Of a DNA stretch of 36,651 nucleotides, positions 23,709 through 32,503 are shown piece after piece; the first letter of the stretch is position 1, and the number at the start of each line of letters is the position of its first letter. This DNA is from Nitrospirota bacterium (GTDB taxonomy: Bacteria > Nitrospirota > Leptospirillia > Leptospirillales > Leptospirillaceae). Under the pieces are notes generated by a model. The model searched no databases. It saw only the letters and a list, made by a program, of their open reading frames with translations, and was not told where the DNA came from. Both the position numbers and the translations under genes were made by a program. The stretch spans positions 1-36,651 of the forward strand of contig JAKAWK010000009.1 of NCBI GenBank assembly GCA_021827365.1, read 5' to 3'.

Positions 23709-24339
23709 CAAACCAGCCGGAAGCCAGTCTGGCGACCTCCTCCAGAGTCCCGGGTTCCGAGAAGAGATGGGTGGCGCCGGGAACAATGACCAGTTTCTTC
23801 TCGCATCGGAGGGATCCGAAGGCCCCCCGGTTCAGGTCGATCACCTCCCGGTCGAGTTCGCCGACCAGAAGAAGGGTCGGAGCTGTGACCCTGGTCAATG
23901 CCGAAAGACTGGCGAGGTCAGGCCGGCCTCCGCGGGATACGGTGGCAAAGATTTCCGATCCGAGAAGGGCCGCGGCTTCAAGGGCCGCCGCTGCTCCTGT
24001 GCTGGCGCCGAAAAGACCCATTGGCTTTTTGGCCGTCTCTTCCCTTTTTTTTGCCCACTCCGCCGCATTGACCAGCCTCTCCGTCAGAAGCCGGATGTCG
24101 AACCGGCTTTCGGAAAGAGCTTCTTCCTCTTCGGTCAAAAGATCCATGAGCAGGGTGGCGATCCCGGCGTCTCTGAGGACCCTCGCCACGAAGTTGTTCC
24201 GGGGGGAATGGCGGGAGGATCCGCTGCCATGGGCAAAAAGGACAAGAGCCCGGGAATGGGGGGGGATTCCCAGGAGTCCGTGGGTCATGACATGACCGGA
24301 GGGGATGCGGACGGCGAGGGGGGAGTTCATGGGCATGAA
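23683..24339 (-). CDS. Dienelactone hydrolase-type alpha/beta hydrolase
   Basis: About 218 residues. The conserved part begins LAVRIPSGHVMTHGLLGIPP and continues ALVLFAHGSGSSRHSPRNNF, LLMDLLTEEEE, the nucleophile elbow GLFGASTGAAAALEAA, PTLLLVGELD and PGATHLFSEPGTLEEVA with the catalytic Asp and His. The serine sits in G-A-S-T-G. I prefer the ATG at 24339 (24333 is also possible) because similarity starts there. ATG 24504 would add 55 unlike residues and overlap the divergent DUF72 gene. It is convergent with and overlaps the phosphoribosyltransferase gene. Confidence 0.83.
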   Translation of the reverse strand, partial: FMPMNSPLAVRIPSGHVMTHGLLGIPPHSRALVLFAHGSGSSRHSPRNNFVARVLRDAGIATLLMDLLTEEEEALSESRFDIRLLTERLVNAAEWAKKREETAKKPMGLFGASTGAAAALEAAALLGSEIFATVSRGGRPDLASLSALTRVTAPTLLLVGELDREVIDLNRGAFGSLRCEKKLVIVPGATHLFSEPGTLEEVARLASGWFVSHLPPNG

Positions 24340-24484
24340 TCCAAAAAGGAGATTTCGGAGTTGTGGGGGTGTCCGGAAGGAAGCCCAAAGATCGGGGCAT
24401 TCGGAAAAGGGGAGAGAGTCATGGGGCCAGGATCCTTTCGCGGCATGTGTTTCATGGGCTTTCCGTACGAGGGGAGGGTGATCG

Positions 24485-25222
24485 GTGGAAGACTCTCCCC
24501 GCATTTATGTGGGGACCTCCGGCTGGGCCTATTCCTGGAACGAGGGAGGAGATCTTGCCTGGTATGTGGGCCATAGCCGCCTGAATGCCGTCGAACTCAA
24601 CATGAGCTTTTACCGGTTTCCTTCGGAGAGCCAGATTGGCCTCTGGCGCGAGACGGGGCCGGGATTGTCCTGGTCGGTCAAGGTTCACCGGAGCGTGACC
24701 CATTTCCATCTTGCCAATGACTCCGGGAGAAAGGTTTTTTCGCGCTTTCTGGATCTTTTCCGTCCCCTGGACCCTTTTGTGTCCTATTACCTCTTCCAGT
24801 TTCCTCACCGCTTTGATACGACCTTCCGGGACCGGTTGACCTCGCTTTTCCAGGAATTCGATGACCGGAAGATGGCCCTTGAGTTTCGCCATCCTTCCTG
24901 GGGCGACCCGGATTTGAAAGCCCTTCCATTTCGGGGAGTCATCGTCACTCCCGATTCTCCTGATTCTTCCGGAGGTGTTTTCGGAAAAAACGGCCGGGTC
25001 TATCTTCGCTTCCACGGGAGGACCGCCTGGTATTCGGGAGATTATTCGGAGGAGGAACTCTCCCGTGTCATGGCGTCGCTTCCGGCATTATCTCCCAAAA
25101 TGATTCATGCTTTTTTCAATAATGACCACCACATGCTGGATAATGCCCGGATGTTCCGGAGTATTGCGGAGAAAATTTGGTCCAAACAAATCAAGGCCCC
25201 TAAAAAGGGGCCTTTTGCGTGA
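24485..25222 (+). CDS. DUF72 family TIM-barrel-like protein
   Basis: This 245-residue protein begins with the family signature IYVGTSGWAYSWNEG. It continues with LNAVELNMSFYRFPS, then WSVKVHRSVTHF, YYLFQFPHRF, MALEFRHPSW, VYLRFHGRTAWYSGDYSEEEL and AFFNNDHHMLDNARMF, all typical of DUF72 (YecE-like) proteins. The biochemical role is unestablished; nuclease and metal-linked roles have been suggested for relatives. GTG 24485 has GGGGAGGG upstream. The last codons (KAPKKGPFA) are encoded inside a terminator-like hairpin. Confidence 0.9.
   Translation: MEDSPRIYVGTSGWAYSWNEGGDLAWYVGHSRLNAVELNMSFYRFPSESQIGLWRETGPGLSWSVKVHRSVTHFHLANDSGRKVFSRFLDLFRPLDPFVSYYLFQFPHRFDTTFRDRLTSLFQEFDDRKMALEFRHPSWGDPDLKALPFRGVIVTPDSPDSSGGVFGKNGRVYLRFHGRTAWYSGDYSEEELSRVMASLPALSPKMIHAFFNNDHHMLDNARMFRSIAEKIWSKQIKAPKKGPFA
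25193..25216 (+). terminator. Intrinsic terminator embedded in the end of the DUF72 gene
   Basis: AAGGCCCC (25193-25200) pairs with GGGGCCTT (25207-25214) around TAAAAA, followed by TT and GCG. The whole hairpin lies inside the open reading frame, whose stop codon is at 25220-25222. The T-tract is short. Confidence 0.65.
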
Positions 25223-25326
25223 GCGGAGGAAGCGGTGAATTCCCCGGTCCCAACCTCCCACGCTTTCACAATACCACCGATTCCAGGATTGTCCACCCCA
25301 GGTCCGGGAGCACTTGAGGAGGGTCG

Positions 25327-27747
25327 TCAGAGACGGGTCCGGTTGAGCCGCAGGGCGTTGCCGATCACCGAAACCGAGCTGAAGCTCATCGCCGCCGCCG
25401 CGATGACGGGTGACAAAAGCAATCCGTGGACCGGATAGAGCACGCCAGCTGCGACTGGAATTCCCAGGATATTGTAGGCGAAGGCGAAAAAGAGGTTCTG
25501 GCGAATGTTGCGCATCGTGCTCCGGCTCAGATTCATCGCTCGGAGAATACCACGCAGATCGCCCTTCACAAGGGTGATGCCTGCGCTCTCCATCGCCACA
25601 TCGGTCCCTGTCCCCATCGCAATTCCAACGTGCGCCTGGGCCAGGGCAGGCGCATCGTTGACCCCGTCTCCGGCCATTGCCACAATTCGGCCGTCCGCCT
25701 GAAGACCCCGGACGACAGCGACCTTCCGGTCCGGAAGGACCTCCGACTCGACGGTCTTGATTCCCAGCATTCTGGCGACCGCGAGGGCCGTTGTCCGGTT
25801 GTCTCCCGTAACCATGATCAGGTCGACCCCCTCCTTTTGAAGCTCCCGAACGGCCTCTGGGGTCGAATCTTTCACCGGGTCCGCCACGCCCAGAATACCG
25901 GAGGTCAGGCCGTCGACCGCCAGAAAGATCACGGTCTGCCCCCCGGCTCGCAACGCTTCGGCCTTTGCGGCCAGATTTCCCGTGGAAATGTTCCCCTCCT
26001 CGAGAAAGCCGGAATTTCCGAGAAGGAGGCGATGCCCCTCGAAGGTTCCGGACACCCCCTTTCCGGTTTCGGACCGGAAATCGACGACAGGGCCGGGGGA
26101 GAGCCCCCTCTCCAGGGCTCCCTTGACAATCGATTCCGCCAGCGGGTGCTCGCTTGCGCGTTCAAGGCTTGCGGCCAGGAGAACCACATTCTTCTCGTCG
26201 AACCCCTCCGAGGCGATCACCGATACAAGACGGGGTTTTCCTTCTGTCAATGTGCCCGTCTTGTCCAGCACCAGGGTATCCACCTTCTCCAGGACTTCGA
26301 GCGTTTCGGCGTTCCTGAACAACACGCCAGACCGGGCTCCCCGGCCGGTCCCCACCATGATGGACATGGGGGTCGCAAGGCCGAGGGCGCAGGGACAGGC
26401 GATGATCAGGACCGCCACGGCGTTCACGACGGCGTGGGCCATACGCGGCTCGGGACCCAGGATCACCCACGCAAGGAAGGTGACGACAGAAATGAGGATG
26501 ACCGCCGGAACGAAATATCCCGAGGCGACGTCGGCCAGCCTTTGGATCGGAGCCCGGCTCCTTTGGGCCTCGCTCACCATATGCACGATCTGGGAGAGCA
26601 TCGTCTCCGACCCGACCCGGTCCGCACGCATCAGCAGGCTTCCTGTTCCGTTCACCGTCCCTCCGATGAGGCGGAGGCCCGGATTTTTTTCGACCGGGAC
26701 GGATTCCCCGGTGATCATCGATTCGTCGAGTGAGCTGAGACCTTCGAGAACCAACCCGTCGACCGGGACCTTCTCTCCCGGCCGGACCCTCAGCACATCG
26801 CCCGGATGAACCCTCTCCAGGGGAATGTCTGCCTCGCTCCCGTCGGCCTTTACAAGGCGCGCGCTCCTGGGAGCCATTTCCAGCAGCATACGGATCGCGG
26901 AACTCGTACGGCTTCGGGCGCGCAATTCGAGGACCTGGCCCAGAAGGACCAGCGTCGTGATCACCGCGGAGGCCTCGAAGTAGACGGGCACCGTGTTCGC
27001 CCGGCTCCGCATCGCCGCCGGAAAGAGGTCCGGCCGCAATAGTGCAACGACGCTATACCCCCACGAGACCCCGACCCCGAGGGCAATCAGGGTGAACATG
27101 TTGAGGCTTCTGTTTCGGATCGAGGCAATGCCCCGGCGGAAGAGCGGGCTTCCGGACCACAGGACAACCGGGGCCGAGAGGAGACATTCCAACCATTGAA
27201 TGGACCGGAGGGAAAGGGATTTCGAAAAGATCTCCGGAAGGGCTTCCGAGCCCATCCCCAGGAAGAAGACTGGCAAAGACAGCGCCGCTCCCGTCCAGAA
27301 GCGGACGGACATGTCCCGAAGTTCCGGGTTTTCTCCGTCAGGTCCGGGGGTCCGGGGTTCCAGCGCCATTGCGCACAGGGGACAGATTCCCGGACCGCTT
27401 CGTACGATCTCCGGGTGCATGGGACAGGTGTACTCGCCCGGCCCCGGTTTTTCGGTGGAGGCTTCTACAAGATCCATCCCGCACTTCGCACATCGACCCG
27501 GTTCTGCCTGTCGGATTTCTGGATGCATCGGACAATGGAAGGATTTTGCGGGCGCCGTTCTGTCGGAAGGAGTCGATTCTGCGTAGGCGAAAGGATCCTT
27601 CCGGAATTTCTCCAGGCACAGGTCGCTGCAGAAAACGAGCCGTTCTCCACTATGCTCCAGGTGATATCGGCTGTCCGCCGAGACCTCCATGCCGCAGACA
27701 GGATCCCGGAGCATTGGCTTCGGACGGGTTTCGGCGGAATCGTCCAT
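25327..27747 (-). CDS. Heavy-metal P1B-type ATPase with YHS and two metal-binding domains (CopA/SilP type)
   Basis: This 806-residue efflux pump has, in order, a YHS domain at about 12-55 ([10 protein letters not shown], then [10 protein letters not shown]) and two heavy-metal-binding zinc-ribbon-like modules, each CPMHPEI-X~13-CxxCxM, at about 70-95 and 104-130. The membrane region contains CPC at 451-453 in [24 protein letters not shown] is at 495-505, with HPLAESI and the hinge [20 protein letters not shown] beyond. The CPC and CPMHPEI modules indicate Cu+ or Ag+ export. The common CXXC HMA domain is absent. ATG 27747 has GAGAGG upstream. It starts 74 bp after rtcB on the same strand. Confidence 0.93.
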   Translation of the reverse strand: MDDSAETRPKPMLRDPVCGMEVSADSRYHLEHSGERLVFCSDLCLEKFRKDPFAYAESTPSDRTAPAKSFHCPMHPEIRQAEPGRCAKCGMDLVEASTEKPGPGEYTCPMHPEIVRSGPGICPLCAMALEPRTPGPDGENPELRDMSVRFWTGAALSLPVFFLGMGSEALPEIFSKSLSLRSIQWLECLLSAPVVLWSGSPLFRRGIASIRNRSLNMFTLIALGVGVSWGYSVVALLRPDLFPAAMRSRANTVPVYFEASAVITTLVLLGQVLELRARSRTSSAIRMLLEMAPRSARLVKADGSEADIPLERVHPGDVLRVRPGEKVPVDGLVLEGLSSLDESMITGESVPVEKNPGLRLIGGTVNGTGSLLMRADRVGSETMLSQIVHMVSEAQRSRAPIQRLADVASGYFVPAVILISVVTFLAWVILGPEPRMAHAVVNAVAVLIIACPCALGLATPMSIMVGTGRGARSGVLFRNAETLEVLEKVDTLVLDKTGTLTEGKPRLVSVIASEGFDEKNVVLLAASLERASEHPLAESIVKGALERGLSPGPVVDFRSETGKGVSGTFEGHRLLLGNSGFLEEGNISTGNLAAKAEALRAGGQTVIFLAVDGLTSGILGVADPVKDSTPEAVRELQKEGVDLIMVTGDNRTTALAVARMLGIKTVESEVLPDRKVAVVRGLQADGRIVAMAGDGVNDAPALAQAHVGIAMGTGTDVAMESAGITLVKGDLRGILRAMNLSRSTMRNIRQNLFFAFAYNILGIPVAAGVLYPVHGLLLSPVIAAAAMSFSSVSVIGNALRLNRTRL

Positions 27748-27821
27748 ATCGACCTCTCTCCTCAGGGTGAAGGCCGTTTTGCGGAGCCGGGCTAACGAAG
27801 GCGCCGGGGGAGGGCGGGATC

Positions 27822-29261
27822 TCACCCCTTGAGGCAAACCCGTGGGCGAAGAAAGGCGACACGTCTAGCCAGTCCGGAGATCTCCGTCGCCTCCGCCACC
27901 AAGTCGATGTCCTTGTAGGCTCCGGGCGCCTCTTCCGCGATTCCCCGAAGGGAGTTCGAGCGAATATGGATCCCGCGGCTTGAGAGCTCCTTTTTGACCG
28001 TCCGTCCGGAAAAGCGGCGGAGGGCCTCATGGCGGCTCATCGACCGGCCGGCCCCGTGGCTTGCGGAGGAAAAGGAGAGCTCCTCGCTCTGGGAAACTCC
28101 CGCAAGGATCCAGGAGCCGCTCCCCATGCTTCCTCCGATGAAGACAGGCTGGCCCGGGGAGCGGTAGGCCGAAGGAAGGGACGGGTGTCCGGGGCCCAGG
28201 GCCCGCGTCGCCCCTTTCCGGTGGACCCAGAGGCGGCGGGATTTGCCATTGATCCGGTGCGTTTCTTCCTTGCAGGTGTTGTGAGATACGTCATAGAGCG
28301 TGTGGAGAACGATTCCCGGGAAGATTTCTTCCATCACGTTCCGGACGGTCTGGGATAGGATCTGGCGGTTGGCCAGGGCGACGTTGATGGCGGCGTTCAT
28401 GGCTCCGATGTATCTCTGGCCTGCCTCCGAGCGGATCGGGGCGCAGGCCAATTCCCGGTCAGGAAGGGCGATCTTCCAGGGTGGGGCGGCCTTGACGAAA
28501 TCCATCATGTAGTCGGTTCCGATCTGGTGGCCCAGCCCTCGCGAACCGCAATGGAGTGAGACCAGGATCTGTCCTTCAAACAGCCCGAAGGCCTTGGCCG
28601 CATTCGGATCCTGGATTTTGTCGACCACCTGGACCTCCATATAATGGTTCCCGGAGCCCAGCGTTCCCATTTCCTCCTGCTGGCGGATTTTCGCCTTTTC
28701 CGACACCGATTCCGGTCGGGCCCCTGGCATGCATCCGCCCTCCTCGATCCGGTCGAGGTCGGCTTTCTCCCCGAATCCGTTTTCGACGGCCCAGATGGCT
28801 CCCCCCTCCATGATCCGGCCGAGTTCAGGAAGAGAGAAAGGGAAGGAGCTTCCCTGGCCGACTCCAGCCGGCACCCGACGTTGGAGTTCGTCGGCGAGAG
28901 GTTCCAGCGAAGGGGCGGCCCGGTCGATCGTCAGATTGGTCCGAAGGGTCCTGATCCCGCAGGAGATGTCAAATCCCACACCCCCGGCCGAAATCACGCC
29001 TCCCTGCCCGGGGTCGAAGGCCGCGACCCCTCCGATCGGAAATCCGTAGCCCCAATGGGCATCGGGCATGGTCATGGCCGCCCCGGCCAGTCCCGGCAGG
29101 CGGGAGGTGTTTACGATCTGTTCGAGGACCTTGTCATCCATCTCCCGGATGAGAGGCTCCGTTCCGAACAGGACGACAGGGGGCCGCTTTTTCTCCGTCC
29201 CGGGGATGACCCCCCACCGGCCGGGTCCAAGATTTTCGAGGCGGGAAATGTCCACCTTCAT
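27822..29261 (-). CDS. rtcB: RNA-splicing ligase RtcB
   Basis: This 479-residue GTP- and Mn2+-dependent ligase joins RNA 2',3'-cyclic phosphate (or 3'-phosphate) to 5'-OH ends. It has [17 protein letters not shown], metal ligands in [24 protein letters not shown] and [11 protein letters not shown], and the guanylylated histidine in [12 protein letters not shown] near residue 402. The ATG at 29261 directly follows GAAAGG; GTG 29255 or TTG 29282 are possible alternatives. It begins 4 bp after the archease stop on the same strand, and archease activates RtcB in other organisms. Confidence 0.95.
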   Translation of the reverse strand: MKVDISRLENLGPGRWGVIPGTEKKRPPVVLFGTEPLIREMDDKVLEQIVNTSRLPGLAGAAMTMPDAHWGYGFPIGGVAAFDPGQGGVISAGGVGFDISCGIRTLRTNLTIDRAAPSLEPLADELQRRVPAGVGQGSSFPFSLPELGRIMEGGAIWAVENGFGEKADLDRIEEGGCMPGARPESVSEKAKIRQQEEMGTLGSGNHYMEVQVVDKIQDPNAAKAFGLFEGQILVSLHCGSRGLGHQIGTDYMMDFVKAAPPWKIALPDRELACAPIRSEAGQRYIGAMNAAINVALANRQILSQTVRNVMEEIFPGIVLHTLYDVSHNTCKEETHRINGKSRRLWVHRKGATRALGPGHPSLPSAYRSPGQPVFIGGSMGSGSWILAGVSQSEELSFSSASHGAGRSMSRHEALRRFSGRTVKKELSSRGIHIRSNSLRGIAEEAPGAYKDIDLVAEATEISGLARRVAFLRPRVCLKG

Positions 29262-29265
29262 CCTT

Positions 29266-29742
29266 TCAGACGTCCACCACAAGGCGGACGGTCCAGAGGC
29301 CTCCCTCGTGCTTGACCGAGAGATGCGAAAGTGTTGCCCCCTTCACCTCGATTCCGCGGGGGTGGGTCTCTCTCCAGGGTTCTCCGAAGGCCCGGCCATG
29401 CCAGCGGCCAGCGGCATTCCTTTCCAGTTCGAATCTTCCGAATGCAAGTCGGCGGATGTCCGATTCGGTCAGAAGACGGTTGATCCAGGTCACCAGGGCA
29501 AGTTCCTCATCCGGCTCGACGAAGGACAGGTCGACCGTCTGGAGGGGGTGGACCGTCGAGAGATCGGTCATCAGAGAAAAGGCGGCTTCCGCGGCGCGGA
29601 CGAAGGCCTCTTCCAGTGTCTTGCCGCAAGTGGCGATTCCGATGTCGGCATCGTGTGGGAAGTAGGGGTCCCCTTTTGACGCGGGGAGGTCCGCCCCTTC
29701 AGGCAAGGGCCGATTCTTCTTCGGGGCCGCCCCTTTTCCCAT
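29266..29742 (-). CDS. Archease (RtcB cofactor)
   Basis: This 158-residue protein, after an N-terminal tail rich in Lys and Pro, shows the archease core: YFPHDADIGIATCGKTLEEA with the metal-binding His and Asp residues, FSLMTDL, then ALVTWINRLLTESDIRRLAF and the C-terminal strands ending VRLVVDV. Archease speeds guanylylation and turnover of RtcB. ATG 29742 has AAGGAG upstream. Its first 44 bp overlap the 3' end of the HPF-CSD gene in another frame, and rtcB follows at once, so all three are co-translated from one message. Confidence 0.9.
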   Translation of the reverse strand: MGKGAAPKKNRPLPEGADLPASKGDPYFPHDADIGIATCGKTLEEAFVRAAEAAFSLMTDLSTVHPLQTVDLSFVEPDEELALVTWINRLLTESDIRRLAFGRFELERNAAGRWHGRAFGEPWRETHPRGIEVKGATLSHLSVKHEGGLWTVRLVVDV

Positions 29743-30277
29743 GGCTCTCCTTCTTTGTGACCCTTCGGGCCTGGGGGCCCTCGCCTCCCTCGACGATGAG
29801 GAAGCGAACGTCATCCCCGATGTCCAGATGCTCGAAGGCCGGATGAACACAGCTGTCCCGGTTGAAATAGACCTCCCGGCCCTCATCGGAGAGGATGAAC
29901 CCGAATCCCTCCTCCGGAAAGATCCGGACAATCTGGCCTCGGTTCTGGGTCTCGTGGGCCTTGGTTTCTCCCCGGTCCCTTCTTTCCCGGTCTTCGAGTC
30001 GCCTCCTGACCGCGTCGAAAGCCTCTCGGAGAGCGATATAGACATCGGCGTCACGTTCTCTTGTCACGGCGATGTCTGCGCCAGGGACCGTAACCTCGAG
30101 ATGGACCGTGTAAAGGTCCCCCTGCTGGGAATGTTTTTGGAGGCGCTCCACCACGACCCTTCCGCCGATGATATGGGAATGAAATTTTTCCAGACCCCGG
30201 ACCTTTTCCTGGATCCTGGACTCAATCGTCGATGAGGGTTCGAGGCCGTGAAAGATGATCTTGAGGGGGATTTCCAT
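29699..30277 (-). CDS. Ribosome hibernation factor (HPF/RaiA) fused to a cold-shock domain
   Basis: This 192-residue protein joins two domains. Residues 1-100 are the S30AE/HPF fold (IPLKIIFHGLEPSSTIESRI, then VHLEVTVPGADIAVTRE and DVYIALREAFDAVRRRLED), which binds the decoding centre of idle ribosomes. Residues about 112-175 are a cold-shock-type OB fold (GQIVRIFPEEGFGFILSDEG, then VYFNRDSCVHPAFEHLDIGD and VRFLIVEGGEGPQARRV) with the RNP1-like GFGFI. HPF-CSD fusions are known but uncommon. It is the first gene of the minus-strand unit with archease and rtcB. GGGAG lies 6 nt before the ATG. Confidence 0.9.
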   Translation of the reverse strand: MEIPLKIIFHGLEPSSTIESRIQEKVRGLEKFHSHIIGGRVVVERLQKHSQQGDLYTVHLEVTVPGADIAVTRERDADVYIALREAFDAVRRRLEDRERRDRGETKAHETQNRGQIVRIFPEEGFGFILSDEGREVYFNRDSCVHPAFEHLDIGDDVRFLIVEGGEGPQARRVTKKESHGKRGGPEEESALA

Positions 30278-30422
30278 GGAAGGCTCCCGGAGGTAAGGGT
30301 GGATCTGTGATGAGCTTTCGTTGACCTGTCAAGGAAAAGAATGCCACAGATTCCTTCCGGCACAAGGACGTAATGGGAAGAGGCCCTCCCACCTCCTCCC
30401 GGGGGCCAAAAGGCGTCCGGGA

Positions 30423-30452
30423 TTGTCATGAGGCCCGGCGTTGGTGTATAGT
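30423..30452 (+). promoter_or_regulatory. Sigma-70-type promoter for tRNA-Pro
   Basis: TTGTCA at 30423-30428, an 18-bp spacer and TATAGT at 30447-30452 point at the tRNA gene, which begins about 45 bp beyond the expected start site. Confidence 0.55.
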
Positions 30453-30504
30453 AGGACCGTCTTTCATACTTCCGTGGAGGAGATCCTCGGACCAGGGGCT
30501 TTGT

Positions 30505-30581
30505 CGGGGCGTGGCGCAGCCTGGTAGCGCACACCGTTCGGGACGGTGGGGTCGAAGGTTCAAATCCTTTCGCCCCGACCA
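30505..30581 (+). tRNA. tRNA-Pro, anticodon CGG
   Basis: A full cloverleaf is seen. The acceptor stem is CGGGGCG (30505-30511) with CGCCCCG (30571-30577). The D-arm sequence contains GCGCAGCCTGGTAGCGC. The anticodon stem is CACCG (30532-30536) with CGGTG (30544-30548) and the loop is TTCGGGA. The T-arm contains GGTTCAAATCC. The CCA end is encoded (30579-30581). Anticodon CGG reads codon CCG, which suits a GC-rich genome. Confidence 0.96.
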
Positions 30582-30671
30582 TTTTCTGTGTTTTATTCTG
30601 TTCGCCAGCAACTCCCGTTCTCTGGCCTCCTCGCCGATGTTCCCGGTTTTCACACTGTTAGATTGTCGATC

Positions 30672-30983
30672 ATGCCTATGAACAATTGCGTCCTCCAAAT
30701 CAGGGTGACAGGACGGGTGCAGGGGGTGGGCTTTCGCGCCTTTGTCAAAGCCAGGGCCGACGAAAGAGGGATTCAGGGCTGGGTCCGAAATCTTTCCGAT
30801 GGTTCGGTCGAGATTCTTTCCCTGGTTTCAAAAGATCTGCGCTCTCCCTGGATGGAAACTCTCAGGGAGGGGCCTCCTGGCTCGGCGGTCGTCTCCCTCG
30901 AGGTTCGGGATCTCACGCCGGAGGAGATCGGACCGCTGCTCGAGGAAATTCGGGAATTCCGGATCGAGAGGGCTCTTGAATGA
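30672..30983 (+). CDS. Acylphosphatase
   Basis: This 103-residue enzyme hydrolyses carboxyl-phosphate bonds of acyl phosphates. It carries both signatures: [12 protein letters not shown] with the catalytic Arg, and [14 protein letters not shown] with the catalytic Asn. ATG 30672 and ATG 30678 are both possible; neither has a clear ribosome-binding site. Its stop overlaps the start of the sigma factor gene by ATGA, an unusual coupling for a housekeeping hydrolase. Confidence 0.93.
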   Translation: MPMNNCVLQIRVTGRVQGVGFRAFVKARADERGIQGWVRNLSDGSVEILSLVSKDLRSPWMETLREGPPGSAVVSLEVRDLTPEEIGPLLEEIREFRIERALE

Positions 30984-31933
30984 CCGACGATATCCTGGAG
31001 GATGCGGAGCCTCCGGAGGAGGCCGGGGAGGAAGAAAGTGCCCCGGAGGAGGCTACCGGCCAGGGCGGTTCCTCTCTCGAGGCCGGTTCCCTGGGGCTCT
31101 ACCTGAAAAACCTGCGGGACTATCCGCTCCTTTCGGCTGAGGAGGAGGTCTCCCTGGCCCGGGAAATCGCCAGGGGCAACCAGGCCGCCCGGGAGAGGAT
31201 GATCCTCTCCAACCTCCGTCTGGTCGTCCTGATCGCCAAACGCTATGTAGGCCGGGGACTCGGGTTTTCGGACCTGATCGAGGAAGGGAATATCGGTCTC
31301 ATGAAGGCGGTGGACCGATTCGACCCGGAGAAGGGATTCCGCTTCAGTACCTATGCCTCCTGGTGGATACGACAGGCCATCGAGCGGGCGGCCATCAACC
31401 AGGGCCACCTGATCCGCCTCCCCGTCCACATGATGGAAAAGGTCAACCAGTATCTCTCCCAGGTCGAACAGATGGTGGCCGAGGGGCGGCCGCCAAACCC
31501 GCAGGAGGCCGCCCGTAAGGCGCGCCTTTCGGTCTCCGAGTTCGAATCCCTTCACCAGGTCCTCCGGGCGGCCGTCTCTCTCGACGCCCCGATCGGCGAC
31601 AGGGACGAAAACAGCCTGAAGGACATCCTCGAGGACCGGGGCGCCGATTCCCCGCTCGATGTTGTGGAGAAAAAGGAAAGCGTACAGGGAATTGCCGCCG
31701 CCTTCGGCGTGTTGAAACCGAAGGAGCGTCAGGTCATCGCCCTCCGTTTCGGTCTCGAAGGGAGAGACAGCATGACCCTCGAGGAGATCGGAAAGATCCT
31801 CGGGGTGACCCGCGAGCGGGTCCGGCAGATCGAGGCAGTGGCCCTCTCCAAGATGCGCGCCTACCTGGATGACGCCCGGCCCTTTGCCGCCTTGGCTCAC
31901 CCGGAGGCGTCCGGAGAGAAACACCAATCATGA
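30980..31933 (+). CDS. Group 2 (RpoS/RpoD-like) sigma-70 factor
   Basis: This 317-residue sigma factor lacks region 1.1 but has region 1.2 (LGLYLKNLRDYPLLSAEEEV), region 2 with DLIEEGNIGLMKAVDRFD and FSTYASWWIRQAIERA, region 3, and region 4 (TLEEIGKILGVTRERVRQIE). The length and layout fit RpoS-type alternative factors; the RpoH box is not evident. The acidic N terminus (about 35 residues) is low complexity. The start codon overlaps the acylphosphatase stop. It is likely a stationary-phase or stress sigma factor, but the regulon cannot be read from here. Confidence 0.9.
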   Translation: MTDDILEDAEPPEEAGEEESAPEEATGQGGSSLEAGSLGLYLKNLRDYPLLSAEEEVSLAREIARGNQAARERMILSNLRLVVLIAKRYVGRGLGFSDLIEEGNIGLMKAVDRFDPEKGFRFSTYASWWIRQAIERAAINQGHLIRLPVHMMEKVNQYLSQVEQMVAEGRPPNPQEAARKARLSVSEFESLHQVLRAAVSLDAPIGDRDENSLKDILEDRGADSPLDVVEKKESVQGIAAAFGVLKPKERQVIALRFGLEGRDSMTLEEIGKILGVTRERVRQIEAVALSKMRAYLDDARPFAALAHPEASGEKHQS

Positions 31934-31973
31934 CTTTTAATTGAGACCCCATCCAGAGACCCAGGAGAGACCC

Positions 31974-32492
31974 ATGGATTTTGGTTCCTTTGTCCGCACC
32001 GTCCCCGACTTCCCGAAGAAGGGAATCCTGTTCTACGACCTGATGCCTCTTTTTGGCTCCCGGGAGGCCTTTCCGAAGCTGGTCGAGCACCTGGCCGCCC
32101 CCTACCAGGGGTTGGGGATCACCCGTGTCGTCGGAATCGAAGCCCGGGGATTCATTCTCGCGGCCCCGGTGGCCCAGCTTCTGGGGGCGGGTTTCGTTCC
32201 CGTCAGAAAGAAGGGCAAGCTCCCGGGGCCAGTCCGGGAACTCTCCTACGCCCTCGAATATGGCCAGGACACGATCGCCATGCAGGAAGGCGGCCTGTCG
32301 AAGGGGGAACGGGTCCTGATTGTGGATGACCTTCTTGCCACGGGCGGGACGGCCCGGGCGGCCCTGGACCTTGTGCGGCTCCTGGGGGGCGATGTGGCCG
32401 AAATCCTCTTCGTGGCGGAGCTCGAAGGTCTTGGCGGGCGGGACCGGCTTTCCGGAGAGAGGGTCCGCTCCATTCTCTCCTACAAAATCTAG
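31974..32492 (+). CDS. apt: Adenine phosphoribosyltransferase
   Basis: This 172-residue enzyme salvages adenine to AMP using PRPP. It begins MDFGSFVRTVPDFPKKGILF, with FYDLMPLF, VVGIEARGFILAAPVA, VRKKGKLPGPV, and the PRPP motif VLIVDDLLATGGTA near residue 118. ATG 31974 has AGGAG 7 nt upstream; a TTG at 31941 is in frame but less likely. It follows the sigma gene by 40 bp on the same strand. Confidence 0.95.
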   Translation: MDFGSFVRTVPDFPKKGILFYDLMPLFGSREAFPKLVEHLAAPYQGLGITRVVGIEARGFILAAPVAQLLGAGFVPVRKKGKLPGPVRELSYALEYGQDTIAMQEGGLSKGERVLIVDDLLATGGTARAALDLVRLLGGDVAEILFVAELEGLGGRDRLSGERVRSILSYKI

Positions 32493-32503
32493 GGAGGGCC
32501 GGA

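Noticed and set aside
24340-24504. N-terminal extension of the dienelactone-type hydrolase to ATG 24504
   Set aside because: The added residues do not resemble the family and would overlap the 5' end of the divergent DUF72 gene.
25426-26733. 435-codon open frame on the plus strand opposite the P1B ATPase
   Set aside because: Antisense shadow; no recognisable domain, and the ATPase motifs are intact.
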